Of a DNA stretch of 64,000 nt, positions 43,101 to 52,458 are shown piece after piece; positions within the stretch are counted from its first letter, which is position 1; the number at the start of each line of letters is the position of its first letter. The stretch lies in contig DWYP01000014.1 in assembly GCA_019118605.1 (NCBI GenBank), positions 34,528-98,527 of the forward strand, read 5' to 3'. The notes beneath the pieces were generated by a model. It worked only from the letters and a program-made list of their open reading frames with translations. It did no database searches and was not told where the DNA came from. The position numbers and the translations under genes are program-made. The stretch is from Candidatus Alistipes faecavium. GTDB taxonomy: Bacteria; Bacteroidota; Bacteroidia; Bacteroidales; Rikenellaceae.

Positions 43101-44885
43101 ATGAGACAGATTCTTGCATATTGCCTGGCCGCAGCCCTTGCCGTGCTGCTGTCGGGCTGCAATCGCAGCGAGGTGATCACGACCGACCCCGCTCCGGTCA
43201 TCGCGCTCGACAACCCTTCGGGCGTCTATACGGTGAAGGTCGGGCGCGAGGTGACCATCTCCCCGACGGTGAGCCACGCCGACGGCGCCCGCTACACATG
43301 GCTCGTGGACGGCGCGGAGGCGGGTTCCGGGCCCTCCTTTACGGCGTCCTTCGCCGAGGAGGGGCAGTACTACGTCACCTTCCGGGTCGAGACGCCCGCG
43401 GGCAGCGACGAGGCCGAACTGCGCATCGACGTCGTGGCCCTCACGCCTCCGGTCATCTCGTTCGCCGCACCGGCCTCGGGGCTCGACCTCGCGGCGCACG
43501 TCGAATACCTCTTCGCCCCGGAGATTCTGCACGGCGAGGAGGCCGCCTTCGAATGGCGGCTCGACGGCGAGCCTGTGGGCACCGAAGCGACCTATACCTT
43601 CCTGGGCACCGAGACGGGCACGCATACGCTGCGCCTCGAGGCGACCAACGAAGACGGCAGCGGGGCGGCCGAAGTGGTGCTGCGCGTCCTGCCGCGCGAA
43701 CCCCTCGAGGTGACCTTCGACAAACCCTGCCTCGACGCCCCCGAAGGGACGCGGAGCGTCGCCCTCGGCCGGAGCCTTGTCCTGCGCCCGAGGGTCGGGA
43801 ACGCCTCCGCCCCGGAGTACTCCTGGGCGCTCGACGGGGAGCCGATCCCCGGAGCCGACGGCGCATTCTACACCTATACCCCTTCGGCGCGGGGCACGCA
43901 CGAGGTCTCGGTGACGGTCTCCGATCCCGACGGCGTCGAACCGACGGCCCTGACGCGGGCCGTGCGCTCCACGGGGCGCGTGCGCGTCACGGCGTGCGTC
44001 GCGGTGACCTGCTGCGGCGAGGAACGCTCCGTCCTGCGCGAGGCCACCGCCGCGAGCTCGCCCTCCGCCACCCGCGTCTTCGAATACCTCCCGGCCCCGG
44101 GACAGTTCATCAACGACCCCCGCAGCGGCTTCTCGGGCGCCGAGACCGACATGGCGGCCGCCGCGGCCTATGCCGAGCGGCGCCTCGCGGAGGGGAACTA
44201 TGTCTCGCTCGGGGGCTTCGGCGGCTCGATCATCGTGGGCTTCGACCACAGCATCGCCCGCAATTCCGACCCTGAGGGGTACGACTTCTCCATCGCGGGC
44301 AACCAGTTCCTCGACAGCTCCGAGCCGGGCATCGTGTGGGTGATGCAGGACACCAACGGCAACGGACTTCCCGACGACGTGTGGTACGAACTGCGCGGCA
44401 GCGCGGCGGACGATCCCGAAACGCTTTACGACTATGCCGTGACCTACTACCGCCCGGCCCCGCGGATGAATGTCCCGTGGCGCGACGACCGCGGCAACAC
44501 GGGGCGCGTGGAGTACCTCCCGGCCTACCACGACCAGGACTCCTATTACCCGGCCTGGGTGGCGGAGGACTCCTATACGCTTGTCGGGACGCGCATGGCG
44601 CCCAACGGCACCTACGATTCCGCGACGGGAATCTGGCACAATAAGGCCTACGACTGGGGCTATGCCGACAATGCCGGGGAGGACTCCGCGGCGGGCGGCA
44701 ATCCGGAGGCGGCGCGCGCCGACGTCTGCTTCCGCATCAGCCGGGCCATGCAGGCCGACGGATCGCCCGCGGAGCTGTCGTTCATCGACTTCATCCGCGT
44801 GCAGACCGCGGTGAACGCCACGGCCGGATGGATCGGCGAGAACTCCACCGAAGTCTTCGGCTTCACGGATCTGAATCTGAAATAG
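43101..44885 (+). CDS. BtuH-like surface lipoprotein with PKD-type domains
   Basis: A 594-residue lipoprotein (MRQILAYCLAAALAVLLSGC; lipobox LLSGC) for the outer surface. Residues about 30-300 hold three PKD/Ig-like beta-sandwich domains (YTWLVDGAEAGSGPSFTASF, AAFEWRLDGEPVGTEATYTF and EYSWALDGEPIPGADGAFY). The C-terminal half (about 340-594; FINDPRSGFSGAETDMAAAAAYAERRL ... IDFIRVQTAV) is a separate domain. Location under a B12 riboswitch, followed by BtuG- and BtuB-like genes, matches Bacteroidetes B12 loci that carry BtuH-type binding proteins, so cobalamin capture is likely. The identification rests on context more than on motif. The start at 43101 is set by the signal peptide. Confidence 0.75.
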   Translation: MRQILAYCLAAALAVLLSGCNRSEVITTDPAPVIALDNPSGVYTVKVGREVTISPTVSHADGARYTWLVDGAEAGSGPSFTASFAEEGQYYVTFRVETPAGSDEAELRIDVVALTPPVISFAAPASGLDLAAHVEYLFAPEILHGEEAAFEWRLDGEPVGTEATYTFLGTETGTHTLRLEATNEDGSGAAEVVLRVLPREPLEVTFDKPCLDAPEGTRSVALGRSLVLRPRVGNASAPEYSWALDGEPIPGADGAFYTYTPSARGTHEVSVTVSDPDGVEPTALTRAVRSTGRVRVTACVAVTCCGEERSVLREATAASSPSATRVFEYLPAPGQFINDPRSGFSGAETDMAAAAAYAERRLAEGNYVSLGGFGGSIIVGFDHSIARNSDPEGYDFSIAGNQFLDSSEPGIVWVMQDTNGNGLPDDVWYELRGSAADDPETLYDYAVTYYRPAPRMNVPWRDDRGNTGRVEYLPAYHDQDSYYPAWVAEDSYTLVGTRMAPNGTYDSATGIWHNKAYDWGYADNAGEDSAAGGNPEAARADVCFRISRAMQADGSPAELSFIDFIRVQTAVNATAGWIGENSTEVFGFTDLNLK

Positions 44886-44889
44886 ACGC

Positions 44890-45963
44890 ATGCCGCGACG
44901 GGTACGACATATCCTGCTTCTCTGCGGCGCACTGCTGTGCGCGGCGCTTCCGGGGTGCATGAAGTGGGACTACGGCACGACCGAGGAGCTCTCCGCCCCC
45001 TCCTCGGGGCTCTTCATCACCAACGAGGGCAATTTCCAGTACGGGAACGCCACGCTGTCGTTCTACGACCCCGCGACGCGGGAGGTCGAGAACGAGGTTT
45101 TCCGCCGCGCCAACGGATTCCGGCTCGGCGACGTGGCGCAGTCGATGACCCTCCGCAACGGCATCGGATGGATCGTGGTGAACAATTCGCACGTGATCTT
45201 CGCCATCGACACCGGGACCTTCCGCGAGGTGGGGCGCATCACGAACCTCACCTCCCCGCGCTACATCCACTTCCTCTCCGACGAGAAGGCCTACGTCACG
45301 CAGCTCTGGGACAACCGCATCTTCATCGTGAATCCCCGGCGCTACGAGGTTACGGGCTACATCGAATGCCCGGGCATGACGATGGAGTCGGGCTCCACGG
45401 AGCAGATGGTGCAGCTGGGCGACTATGTCTACGTGAACGGCTGGTCGTACCAGAACCGCATTCTGAAGATCGACGCCCGGAGCGACCGGGTGGTGGGCGA
45501 GCTGAAGGTGGGCATCCAGCCGACGTCGCTCGTCGCGGACTGCCGCGGAAGGCTCTGGACGATCACCGACGGCGGATACGAGGGGAGCCCCTACGGCTAC
45601 GAGGCTCCGAAGCTCTGCTGCATCGACCCCGAACGCTTCACCGTCGAGCGGGAGTTCTCCTTCCGCCTGGGCGACGACGCCTCGGAGGTGCGGATCAACG
45701 GCGCGGGCGACCGCCTCTACTGGATCAACGGCGACATCTGGAGCATGTCGGTCGACGACGAGCGCCTTCCCGTGCGGCCGTTCATCGAATCCCGCGACAC
45801 GAAATACTACGGACTGACGGTCGATCCCTCGAGCGGCGAGGTCTACGTGGCCGACGCCATCGACTACCAGCAGCAGGGAATCGTCTACCGCTATTCGGCC
45901 GAGGGCGAGCCGCTCGACCGGTTCTATGTCGGGGTCATTCCCGGCTCCTTCTGTTGGAAATGA
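44890..45963 (+). CDS. btuG: BtuG-like B12-binding surface beta-propeller lipoprotein
   Basis: A 357-residue YncE-type seven-bladed propeller with a lipoprotein signal (ALLCAALPGC). Blade-like repeats recur: NATLSFYDPATREVENEVF, HVIFAIDTGTFREVGRI, RIFIVNPRRYEVTGYI, NRILKIDARSDRVVGELKVGIQPTSLVADCRGRLWTITDG, and EVYVADAIDY. Fold, lipid anchor and place directly before a BtuB-like receptor match BtuG of Bacteroides, a very high-affinity B12-capturing lid. It starts 4 nt after the previous stop, and its stop overlaps the receptor ATG. Confidence 0.85.
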   Translation: MPRRVRHILLLCGALLCAALPGCMKWDYGTTEELSAPSSGLFITNEGNFQYGNATLSFYDPATREVENEVFRRANGFRLGDVAQSMTLRNGIGWIVVNNSHVIFAIDTGTFREVGRITNLTSPRYIHFLSDEKAYVTQLWDNRIFIVNPRRYEVTGYIECPGMTMESGSTEQMVQLGDYVYVNGWSYQNRILKIDARSDRVVGELKVGIQPTSLVADCRGRLWTITDGGYEGSPYGYEAPKLCCIDPERFTVEREFSFRLGDDASEVRINGAGDRLYWINGDIWSMSVDDERLPVRPFIESRDTKYYGLTVDPSSGEVYVADAIDYQQQGIVYRYSAEGEPLDRFYVGVIPGSFCWK

Positions 45964-48212
45964 CCCTGCCGCCCATGAAACGCCGTCCGATCCATCCGGT
46001 TCATCCGTCCGCCCTCTGCCGGCGCCTCCTTGCCGGGGCTGCAGGCCTCGTGCTGCTCTGCGCGGCCCTTCCCGCACACGCCCGGCCGCGGGACGGAATG
46101 CCCTCCGACACCGGAATCGGGACAGAACCCGGAACCGATTTCATCCGCGACCCCGGTTCCTCTTCCGGAACACCCTCCGAAATGCCCTCCGGAGCCATCT
46201 CCGAAACCTCCGACGACAGTCCTGCGGCCCGCACGATTCCGATCCGCGAGGTACCCGTGTGGGGCCGGCGTCCGATGAAGTCGATCGGCGTCGACCGCAT
46301 GCGTTTCGATTCGACGGTTCTGCGACAGAATATCGCCCTTTCGGTGGCCGACGTGCTGACGTTCAACTCCCCGCTCTTCGTCAAACAGTACGGGCGTGCG
46401 ACCCTTTCGACCGTGTCGTTCCGCGGCACGGGCCCCTCGCACACACAGGTCACGTGGAACGACATGCGCATCAACAACCCGATGCTGGGCATGACCGACT
46501 TCTCGATGATCCCCTCCTACTTCGTCGACGACGCCTCGCTGCTGCACGGCACTTCGTCGGTCGGCGACACGGGGGGCGGCCTCGGGGGGCTGGTGAAGCT
46601 CTCGACCCGCCCGGCCTCGGCCGAAGGGTTCGGACTGCAGTACGTGCAGGGGGTGGGGATGTTCCGCACCTTCGACGAGTTCCTGCGCCTGACGTGGGGC
46701 AACGACCGCTGGCAGGTCTCGACGCGCGCCGTGTGCCAGAGCTCCGAGAACGACTTCAAGTACCGCAACCGCGACAAGAAGGAGAACATCTACGATTCGC
46801 AGATGAACATCGTGGGATCGTACTATCCCGTCGAGCGCAACCGCAGCGGGGCGTTCCGCGACGTGCACGTCCTGCAGGAGGTCTACTGCAACACCGGACG
46901 CGGCGACCGCTTCGGGGCGAACGTGTGGTACGTGAACTCCGACCGGGAGCTTCCGATGCTCACGACCGACTATGCCGACGAGCGGCAGTTCGAGAACCGC
47001 CAGCGGGAACACACCCTGCGCAGCGTCGTTTCGTGGGATCACCTGCGCCGGGATTGGAAACTCTGCGCCCGTGCGGGCTATATCCACACATGGATGGCCT
47101 ACGACTACCGCCGCGACCCGGGCAACGGCATCCTGACCTCGATGACGCGCTCGCGGAGCCGGATCAATACCTTCTACGGACAGACCGACGGCGAATATGC
47201 CATCGACCGGAGGTGGCTGTTCACGGCCTCGGTGGCGGCCTACCAGCACCTGGTCGTGAGCACCGACAAGAACATCATCCTCCAGGAGGGCGACCGCGCC
47301 GTGGTGGGCTACGACCAGGGGCGCGTCGAACTGTCGGCCGCGGCCACCGCGAAGTGGCGCCCCGTCGAGCGGCTGGGACTTTCGGCCGTGCTGCGCGCCG
47401 AGATGTACGGCACCGAGTGGGCACCGATTCCGGCGCTGTTCGCCGACTGCCTTCTCTCGGAACGCGGGCAGATCGTCCTGCGGGCCTCCGTGTCGCGGAA
47501 CCACCGCTTCCCGACGCTCAACGACCTCTATTTCCTCCCGGGAGGCAACCCCGACCTGCGCAGCGAGCACGGCGTGGCCTGGGAGACGGGGCTCTCGTTC
47601 GCCGTGGGGCGCGAGGGGCGCTATACGCTTTCGGGTTCGGCCTCGTGGTACGACCAGCACATCGACGACTGGATCCTGTGGCTCCCCACGACCAAGGGCT
47701 TCTTCTCCCCGGTGAACGTCAAGAAGGTGCATGCCTACGGCGTGGAGCTGCAGGCGAACCTCGACGCGGCCCTCGGGCGCGACTGGCGGCTCGGCCTCGG
47801 GGGCACCTTCTCGTGGGCGCCGTCGATCAACGAAGGGGAGAAGATGAGCTCCGCCGACCAGTCCGTGGGCAAGCAGCTGCCCTACGAGCCCCTGTGGTCG
47901 GCCACGGCTTCGGGACGCCTCTCGTGGCGGACGTGGAGCCTGCTCTACCAGTGGTGCTACTACAGCCAGCGCTATACGATGTCGAGCAACGACATCACCC
48001 TGACGGGCTACCTTCCGCCCTACTTCATGAACAACCTCTCGGTTGAAAAACGCTTCTCGCTGGCGTGGTGCGACCTCTCGCTGAAGGCCGCCGTCAACAA
48101 CCTCTTCGACGAGGAGTACCTCTCGGTGCTCTCGCGCCCGATGCCGGGCATCAACGCCGAATTCTTCCTCTCGATCACCCCGAAGTGGGGTGCGGGCAAG
48201 AGGTCGAAGTAG
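45960..48212 (+). CDS. btuB: TonB-dependent receptor, BtuB-like
   Basis: A 750-residue outer-membrane transporter. The ATG at 45960 overlaps the btuG stop (ATGA). A second ATG at 45975 gives a cleaner signal peptide (MKRRPIHPVHPSALCRRLLAG ... LPAHA) and is an equal candidate. After a Ser/Thr/Pro-rich stretch, the plug begins at IPIREVPVWGRR and continues through VADVLTFNSPLFVKQYGRATLSTVSFRGTGPSHTQVTWNDMRINN, then a 22-strand barrel follows with TonB-receptor-like blocks (NHRFPTLNDLYFLPGGNPDLRSEHGVAWETGLSF). Its riboswitch-led operon with a BtuG homologue makes cobalamin the likely substrate. Confidence 0.88.
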   Translation: MTLPPMKRRPIHPVHPSALCRRLLAGAAGLVLLCAALPAHARPRDGMPSDTGIGTEPGTDFIRDPGSSSGTPSEMPSGAISETSDDSPAARTIPIREVPVWGRRPMKSIGVDRMRFDSTVLRQNIALSVADVLTFNSPLFVKQYGRATLSTVSFRGTGPSHTQVTWNDMRINNPMLGMTDFSMIPSYFVDDASLLHGTSSVGDTGGGLGGLVKLSTRPASAEGFGLQYVQGVGMFRTFDEFLRLTWGNDRWQVSTRAVCQSSENDFKYRNRDKKENIYDSQMNIVGSYYPVERNRSGAFRDVHVLQEVYCNTGRGDRFGANVWYVNSDRELPMLTTDYADERQFENRQREHTLRSVVSWDHLRRDWKLCARAGYIHTWMAYDYRRDPGNGILTSMTRSRSRINTFYGQTDGEYAIDRRWLFTASVAAYQHLVVSTDKNIILQEGDRAVVGYDQGRVELSAAATAKWRPVERLGLSAVLRAEMYGTEWAPIPALFADCLLSERGQIVLRASVSRNHRFPTLNDLYFLPGGNPDLRSEHGVAWETGLSFAVGREGRYTLSGSASWYDQHIDDWILWLPTTKGFFSPVNVKKVHAYGVELQANLDAALGRDWRLGLGGTFSWAPSINEGEKMSSADQSVGKQLPYEPLWSATASGRLSWRTWSLLYQWCYYSQRYTMSSNDITLTGYLPPYFMNNLSVEKRFSLAWCDLSLKAAVNNLFDEEYLSVLSRPMPGINAEFFLSITPKWGAGKRSK

Positions 48213-48244
48213 CGCTTCCGCCCCTCCGGAAGCCTGCGGCTCCC

Positions 48245-48292
48245 AAACGGAAGAGCGCCTCCGGGTATCCGGAAGCGCTCCTTCTGTTTCAT
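48245..48292. terminator. Terminator at end of B12 operon
   Basis: A 12-bp stem (48253-48264 with 48269-48280, one mismatch) with a GTAT loop and A/T-rich flanks. It sits between the convergent receptor and glycosidase-like genes. Confidence 0.7.
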
Positions 48293-48323
48293 CTGGGGGC
48301 CGATGCGGCGGCCTCCCGGCGGG

Positions 48324-50747
48324 TCAGATCTTCAGCCGCTCGCAGGCGGGTTTTTCGCCGATCCACTGCATGCCCTCGACGCGGGTTGCGTACTTGCGTC
48401 CGTCGAGGCGGGTCTTCACCTCGACCTCCGTGGTGGCGTTGACGTGCAGCCCGGTGATGCACTCCTCGGCGGGCGTCGCCTCGAGGACATTGCCGCGGCG
48501 GCGCACCGAGCAGTTCCATGCGGCCACCGAGCCGTCCTCGCGGACGATGACGTAGGCCTGCTGCAGGGCGCACTCCTCCATCGCCTTGAAGGTCTCGAAG
48601 ACCGTGAAGTCGCCCTGTCCGCCCTTCGTGCTGAACTTGAAGACCCCGGTATCGTCGCCCGCCGGGCGGTGCCACGGGGTAATCATGTCGAGGTACTGCT
48701 CGCCGACGATCGAGTCGGTCGGGATGCCGTCGGTCGGGTGTTCGGGATCCTCCACGAAGACGTTCGCGCGGACATACGGGTCGGGAATGAATCCCCAGCG
48801 CAGGCGCCCTTCGGTGTTGATGACCTGGGCGCTGGCTCCCAGCGTGTCCATTGTCTCGCGCAGGTAGCGCTCCTGGCCGGTGAGCAGGTAGAGGTAGTAC
48901 GAGGCGTAAGTTTTCCAGCTGGTCCACCCGTGGGGGGAGTTCATCACCTGGTTCGGGGCGAAGTAGATGTCGAGGATCTCCCAGTAGCGGAGCGTGGCGC
49001 CGCGCATCCGGGCGTCGGGGATCTGCGACTGCTGCAGGCAGCGGTGCTTCTGGTAGATGTACTCCGCGGCCGCGGTGTAGGCGGCGCGCTGTGCGGGATC
49101 GTCCTGCGTCAGGGCGTAGAGCGCCAGCTGCAGGGCGGCGCACGAAACCATGCCGTCCTCGAAGGTCATGTCGCCCTCGGTTTCGATGTCGTCGCGGCGC
49201 AGCAGCAGGTCGGCGCAGGCCCGCGAGGCCGAAATCCCGTGGCGGCGTGCCGCCTCGTCCCACCATGCCGATCCCGTGGCGTCGGCCGCCTCGCGCTCTG
49301 CCGAGGCGAGCTCGAGCATCGACTTCGCGGGGTAGATCACCGCCGTGTAGTGGATCTTGTTCGAACGGTAGGCTCCGTCGGGACTCTGCACGGCGTCCGA
49401 GCAGATGTAGTCTCCGATGTGCGACGCCTGGCGGAGGTAGTTCTCCTCGCCGGTCAGGCGCCAGAGGTCGATCAGGATGCCGATCATCGTCGTGTGGTTC
49501 TGGATCCGGTAGGGCATGAACTCCGTGCGGCATTTCCATGCCACGGTGTCCCAGGCCTTGTCGAGCATCTTGTCGAAGCGCTCGATCAGCGGCTCGCTCT
49601 TCTCCGGGTCGGGGAAGTGGCGCCCGGCGCGGAAGGCCACGTAGTATCCGTAGATGCTTTCGGCTCCCGACATGAAGGGCGGGTACTTGGCCACGAAATC
49701 CCGGGCGTGACGCTGGTACCACGACCAGTTGTTGCGCACGTAGACGCGCGCTTCGGCCTGCTTGCCGTTGGGCGCGGTGATCGTCAGGATGTACTCTCCG
49801 GGGCCCTTTGAGGGCTTGAAGGTGCGGCCTTCGAGCGGCTCGGCGGCGCCATCGGGCCCCGTGACGGAGATTCGCGCGCGTTCGGCGCCCTCCCCGAAGA
49901 GCTGGATTTCTGTCGACTCCCCGTCGAGCAGCGTGTAGCGGTCGCACTCGACCATCGGCACGTTGCCCCACGCCGCGAGCGTGGGCTTGAGCTGCTCGAG
50001 GCCGTCGATCTCACCCATATGGATCGTCCATTCGCGGCTCTGGCCCGGGGCGAGGGCCCCCAGGTCGTGGGGATGGCGCGCCGGGAGCGGCTCGGCATGC
50101 AGCAGGTCGAGGCTTCCGGTGAAGATCTGATGCCCCCACTTCCACTTGAGGATCTCCTCGTAGATGTAGTTGATGCCGTACGACGCCACGGGATCGGAGG
50201 TGCAGACGGCCATGATGCGGCTCTCGGGCGACATGAAATAGCCCCAGAAATGGCTCTTCTCGCAGCGCATGAGCGTCGGGAAGAACTTGTCGTTCCACTC
50301 CGGATAGCTCTTCATGTCGGAGTCGATGCCCAGGTGGAGGCGCGAGCGCAGGGGCGCGAACTCCTTCTGCGAGCTGTTTTCGAGCCGCGCCTTCACCACC
50401 AGGTGGTCTTCGGCGGCCTCGTACGAGAGGCTGTAGCGGATTCCGTCCTGCTCGGCGGTGTAGCGTGCGACGCCGGGCGTCGGCTGGCTCAGGGTCACGC
50501 CCTCCCAGGCCGGACCGGCCTTGATGTCGTCGCGGAAGGGCACCCGCTGCCAGACTCCGTGGTGCAGGGATTCGTAGCTCTCGATGGCTCCGTCCTGCCC
50601 GATGAATACGCGCCAGGAGCTCTGCGGCCCTGCATCGAGCACCGTCACGGGGACGGATGCGGCGGGTGCGGCCGCCGGGGCTGTTGCCGGGAGAGCCGCC
50701 AGCAACGCGCCGAAGAGGGGGATGAGTATTTTTTTCATGTTTTTCAT
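48324..50747 (-). CDS. Secreted glycoside hydrolase-like protein, family not recognised
   Basis: An 807-residue exported protein (signal MKNMKKILIPLFGALLAALPATAPA). Residues about 30-260 look like a beta-sandwich; about 340-700 are repeated helical pairs (NHTTMIGILIDLWRLTGEENYLRQASHIGDYI, GWTSWKTYASYYLYLLTGQERYLRETMDTLGA), typical of an (alpha/alpha)6 barrel as in several glycosidases and polysaccharide lyases. Tyr, Trp and Asp/Glu clusters (YHHG-like SLHHGVW, EDGMVSCAALQL, GRLRWGFIPDPY) may line an active site. No known family can be named with confidence. It sits next to a GH20 enzyme, so host-glycan degradation is a fair guess. Alternative ATGs at 50753 and 50738. Confidence 0.72.
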   Translation of the reverse strand: MKNMKKILIPLFGALLAALPATAPAAAPAASVPVTVLDAGPQSSWRVFIGQDGAIESYESLHHGVWQRVPFRDDIKAGPAWEGVTLSQPTPGVARYTAEQDGIRYSLSYEAAEDHLVVKARLENSSQKEFAPLRSRLHLGIDSDMKSYPEWNDKFFPTLMRCEKSHFWGYFMSPESRIMAVCTSDPVASYGINYIYEEILKWKWGHQIFTGSLDLLHAEPLPARHPHDLGALAPGQSREWTIHMGEIDGLEQLKPTLAAWGNVPMVECDRYTLLDGESTEIQLFGEGAERARISVTGPDGAAEPLEGRTFKPSKGPGEYILTITAPNGKQAEARVYVRNNWSWYQRHARDFVAKYPPFMSGAESIYGYYVAFRAGRHFPDPEKSEPLIERFDKMLDKAWDTVAWKCRTEFMPYRIQNHTTMIGILIDLWRLTGEENYLRQASHIGDYICSDAVQSPDGAYRSNKIHYTAVIYPAKSMLELASAEREAADATGSAWWDEAARRHGISASRACADLLLRRDDIETEGDMTFEDGMVSCAALQLALYALTQDDPAQRAAYTAAAEYIYQKHRCLQQSQIPDARMRGATLRYWEILDIYFAPNQVMNSPHGWTSWKTYASYYLYLLTGQERYLRETMDTLGASAQVINTEGRLRWGFIPDPYVRANVFVEDPEHPTDGIPTDSIVGEQYLDMITPWHRPAGDDTGVFKFSTKGGQGDFTVFETFKAMEECALQQAYVIVREDGSVAAWNCSVRRRGNVLEATPAEECITGLHVNATTEVEVKTRLDGRKYATRVEGMQWIGEKPACERLKI

Positions 50748-50835
50748 GTGCATGGTTCGGGTTTGTGGTTTCGGGGGTTCATGGAGAGGCTGCGGAACGC
50801 CTGAAGGCTCCGCAGCCGTTTTTCCGTTTTCGGGA

Positions 50836-52416
50836 CTACTCGTCCTTTCCGTCGAAGAAGTAGGTGGCGTAGTTCAGCCCCGCGGCATCGTAGCTCTTGC
50901 GCAGGCTCTGCATGCGGTGGCTGAAATCCTCGAAATCCTTGCGGTCGTAAGCCCATCCCACCTCGGCCACGGCGGCCAGACGCGGGAGCAGCATGTGCTT
51001 CACGTGCGCGAAGGTCGCGATGTACTCCGTCCAGAGGTTCGCCTGCACGCCGAGGATGTAGGGACGCTCCTCGGGTGTCAGCTGGTCGTACGGATCGAGC
51101 TTGTAGACGCGGCTCACGGGCAGGAAGCCTCCGATGCCCTGGGGCTCGTAGACGGGATCCTTCGTCTGGTAGTAGTCGAGGTAGCAGTGGGTGTTGGGCG
51201 TCATGATGACGTGGTTCCCGGCCTTGGCCGCGGCGATACCGCCCTTCGAGCCGCGCCACGACATGACCGTTGCGGTCTTCGAGACGCCTCCTTCGAGGAT
51301 CTCGTCCCAGCCGATGATCTCGCGTCCGTGCTCGCGGAGCCACTTCTCGACGCGGCGGATGGTGTAGCTCTGGAGCTCGAATTCATCTTTGAGCCCCTCC
51401 TGGCGAATCCGCTGCTGGCAGAGCGGACACTCCTTCCAGCTGTCTTTCGGACACTCGTCGCCTCCGATGTGGATGTACTTCGAGGGGAAGAGCTCGAGTA
51501 CCTCCTCCAGGACGTTCTGCAGGAACTCGAAGGTCGTCTCCTTGCCCGGACAGTAGACCTCGGTGCTGACGCCCCACGTGGTGCGCACCTCATACCCCTC
51601 GCCCTTGCACCCGAGCCACGGATAGGAGGCCAGGGCTGCCACGGCGTGCCCCGGGAGTTCGATCTCCGGGATCACCGTGATGAAGCGCTCGGCGGCGTAT
51701 GCCACCACTTCGCGGATCTCCTTCTGGGTGTAGTACCCGCCGTAGGGGGTCTTGTCGTATTCGTTCGAGTGCATGTACTGCCCGAAGAGGGTCTCCTTGC
51801 GCATCGATCCCACGCGCGTGAGCTCGGGGTAGCGCTTGATCTCGATGCGCCATCCCTGATCCTCCGTCAGGTGCCAGTGGAAACGGTTCATCTTGTGCAT
51901 GGCGAGGATGTCGATGTACTCCTTCACCTCGTCGATCGTCCAGAAGTGGCGGCAGGGGTCGAGCATGCCTCCGCGGTATCCGAAGTAGGGTTTGTCCTCG
52001 ATCCTCACGGCCGGTACCGAACCCTCGCCGTCGACGATCATCTGACGCAGGCTCTGGAGCCCGTAGAAGGCTCCCTGCGCCGATCCGCCGCGCACGGAGA
52101 TGCCCGATGGGGCTACTTCGAGCGTGTAGGCCTCGGCCTCGAGCGCCGGGTCGATCCGCACGTCGATCGCACCCTGCTTTCCGGTTTTCATCTCCCCTCC
52201 CACAACGGGAGCCACCGCTTCGGAGAAAATCTCCGCGGCACGTTTCAGCTCCGCATTCTTCTCTTCTACGGCGATCTCCGTCTGCGGTGTCACGCGGAAG
52301 GTTCCCTGCCGAAGAGTTACCGAAAGGGGTTTCGGCACGATGTTCACCTCTCCGCCGGCAGCGAATGCCGCACCGCTCAGGCCCACGGCACAGAGCATCA
52401 GAATCAATTTCTTCAT
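50836..52416 (-). CDS. GH20 beta-N-acetylhexosaminidase
   Basis: A 526-residue exported enzyme (signal to about residue 20, SGAAFAAGG). It has the N-terminal GH20b domain (VNIVPKPLSVTLRQGTFRVT ... DVRIDPALEAEAYTLEV) and the GH20 barrel (YFGYRGGMLDPCRHFWTIDEVKEYIDILAMHKMNRFHWHLTEDQGWRIEIKRYPELT). The catalytic Asp-Glu pair lies in HIGGDECPKDSW. It will release terminal GlcNAc/GalNAc from mucin-type glycans, N-glycans or chitin fragments. The C-terminus ends at YFFDGKDE. The cysteine pair in KECPLCQQR is unusual in this loop. It follows the metallophosphoesterase gene leftward. Confidence 0.95.
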   Translation of the reverse strand: MKKLILMLCAVGLSGAAFAAGGEVNIVPKPLSVTLRQGTFRVTPQTEIAVEEKNAELKRAAEIFSEAVAPVVGGEMKTGKQGAIDVRIDPALEAEAYTLEVAPSGISVRGGSAQGAFYGLQSLRQMIVDGEGSVPAVRIEDKPYFGYRGGMLDPCRHFWTIDEVKEYIDILAMHKMNRFHWHLTEDQGWRIEIKRYPELTRVGSMRKETLFGQYMHSNEYDKTPYGGYYTQKEIREVVAYAAERFITVIPEIELPGHAVAALASYPWLGCKGEGYEVRTTWGVSTEVYCPGKETTFEFLQNVLEEVLELFPSKYIHIGGDECPKDSWKECPLCQQRIRQEGLKDEFELQSYTIRRVEKWLREHGREIIGWDEILEGGVSKTATVMSWRGSKGGIAAAKAGNHVIMTPNTHCYLDYYQTKDPVYEPQGIGGFLPVSRVYKLDPYDQLTPEERPYILGVQANLWTEYIATFAHVKHMLLPRLAAVAEVGWAYDRKDFEDFSHRMQSLRKSYDAAGLNYATYFFDGKDE

Positions 52417-52458
52417 GTTCATCAGTTTTTCAGGTCATTTATGGTTTCAAAGCAGTTT

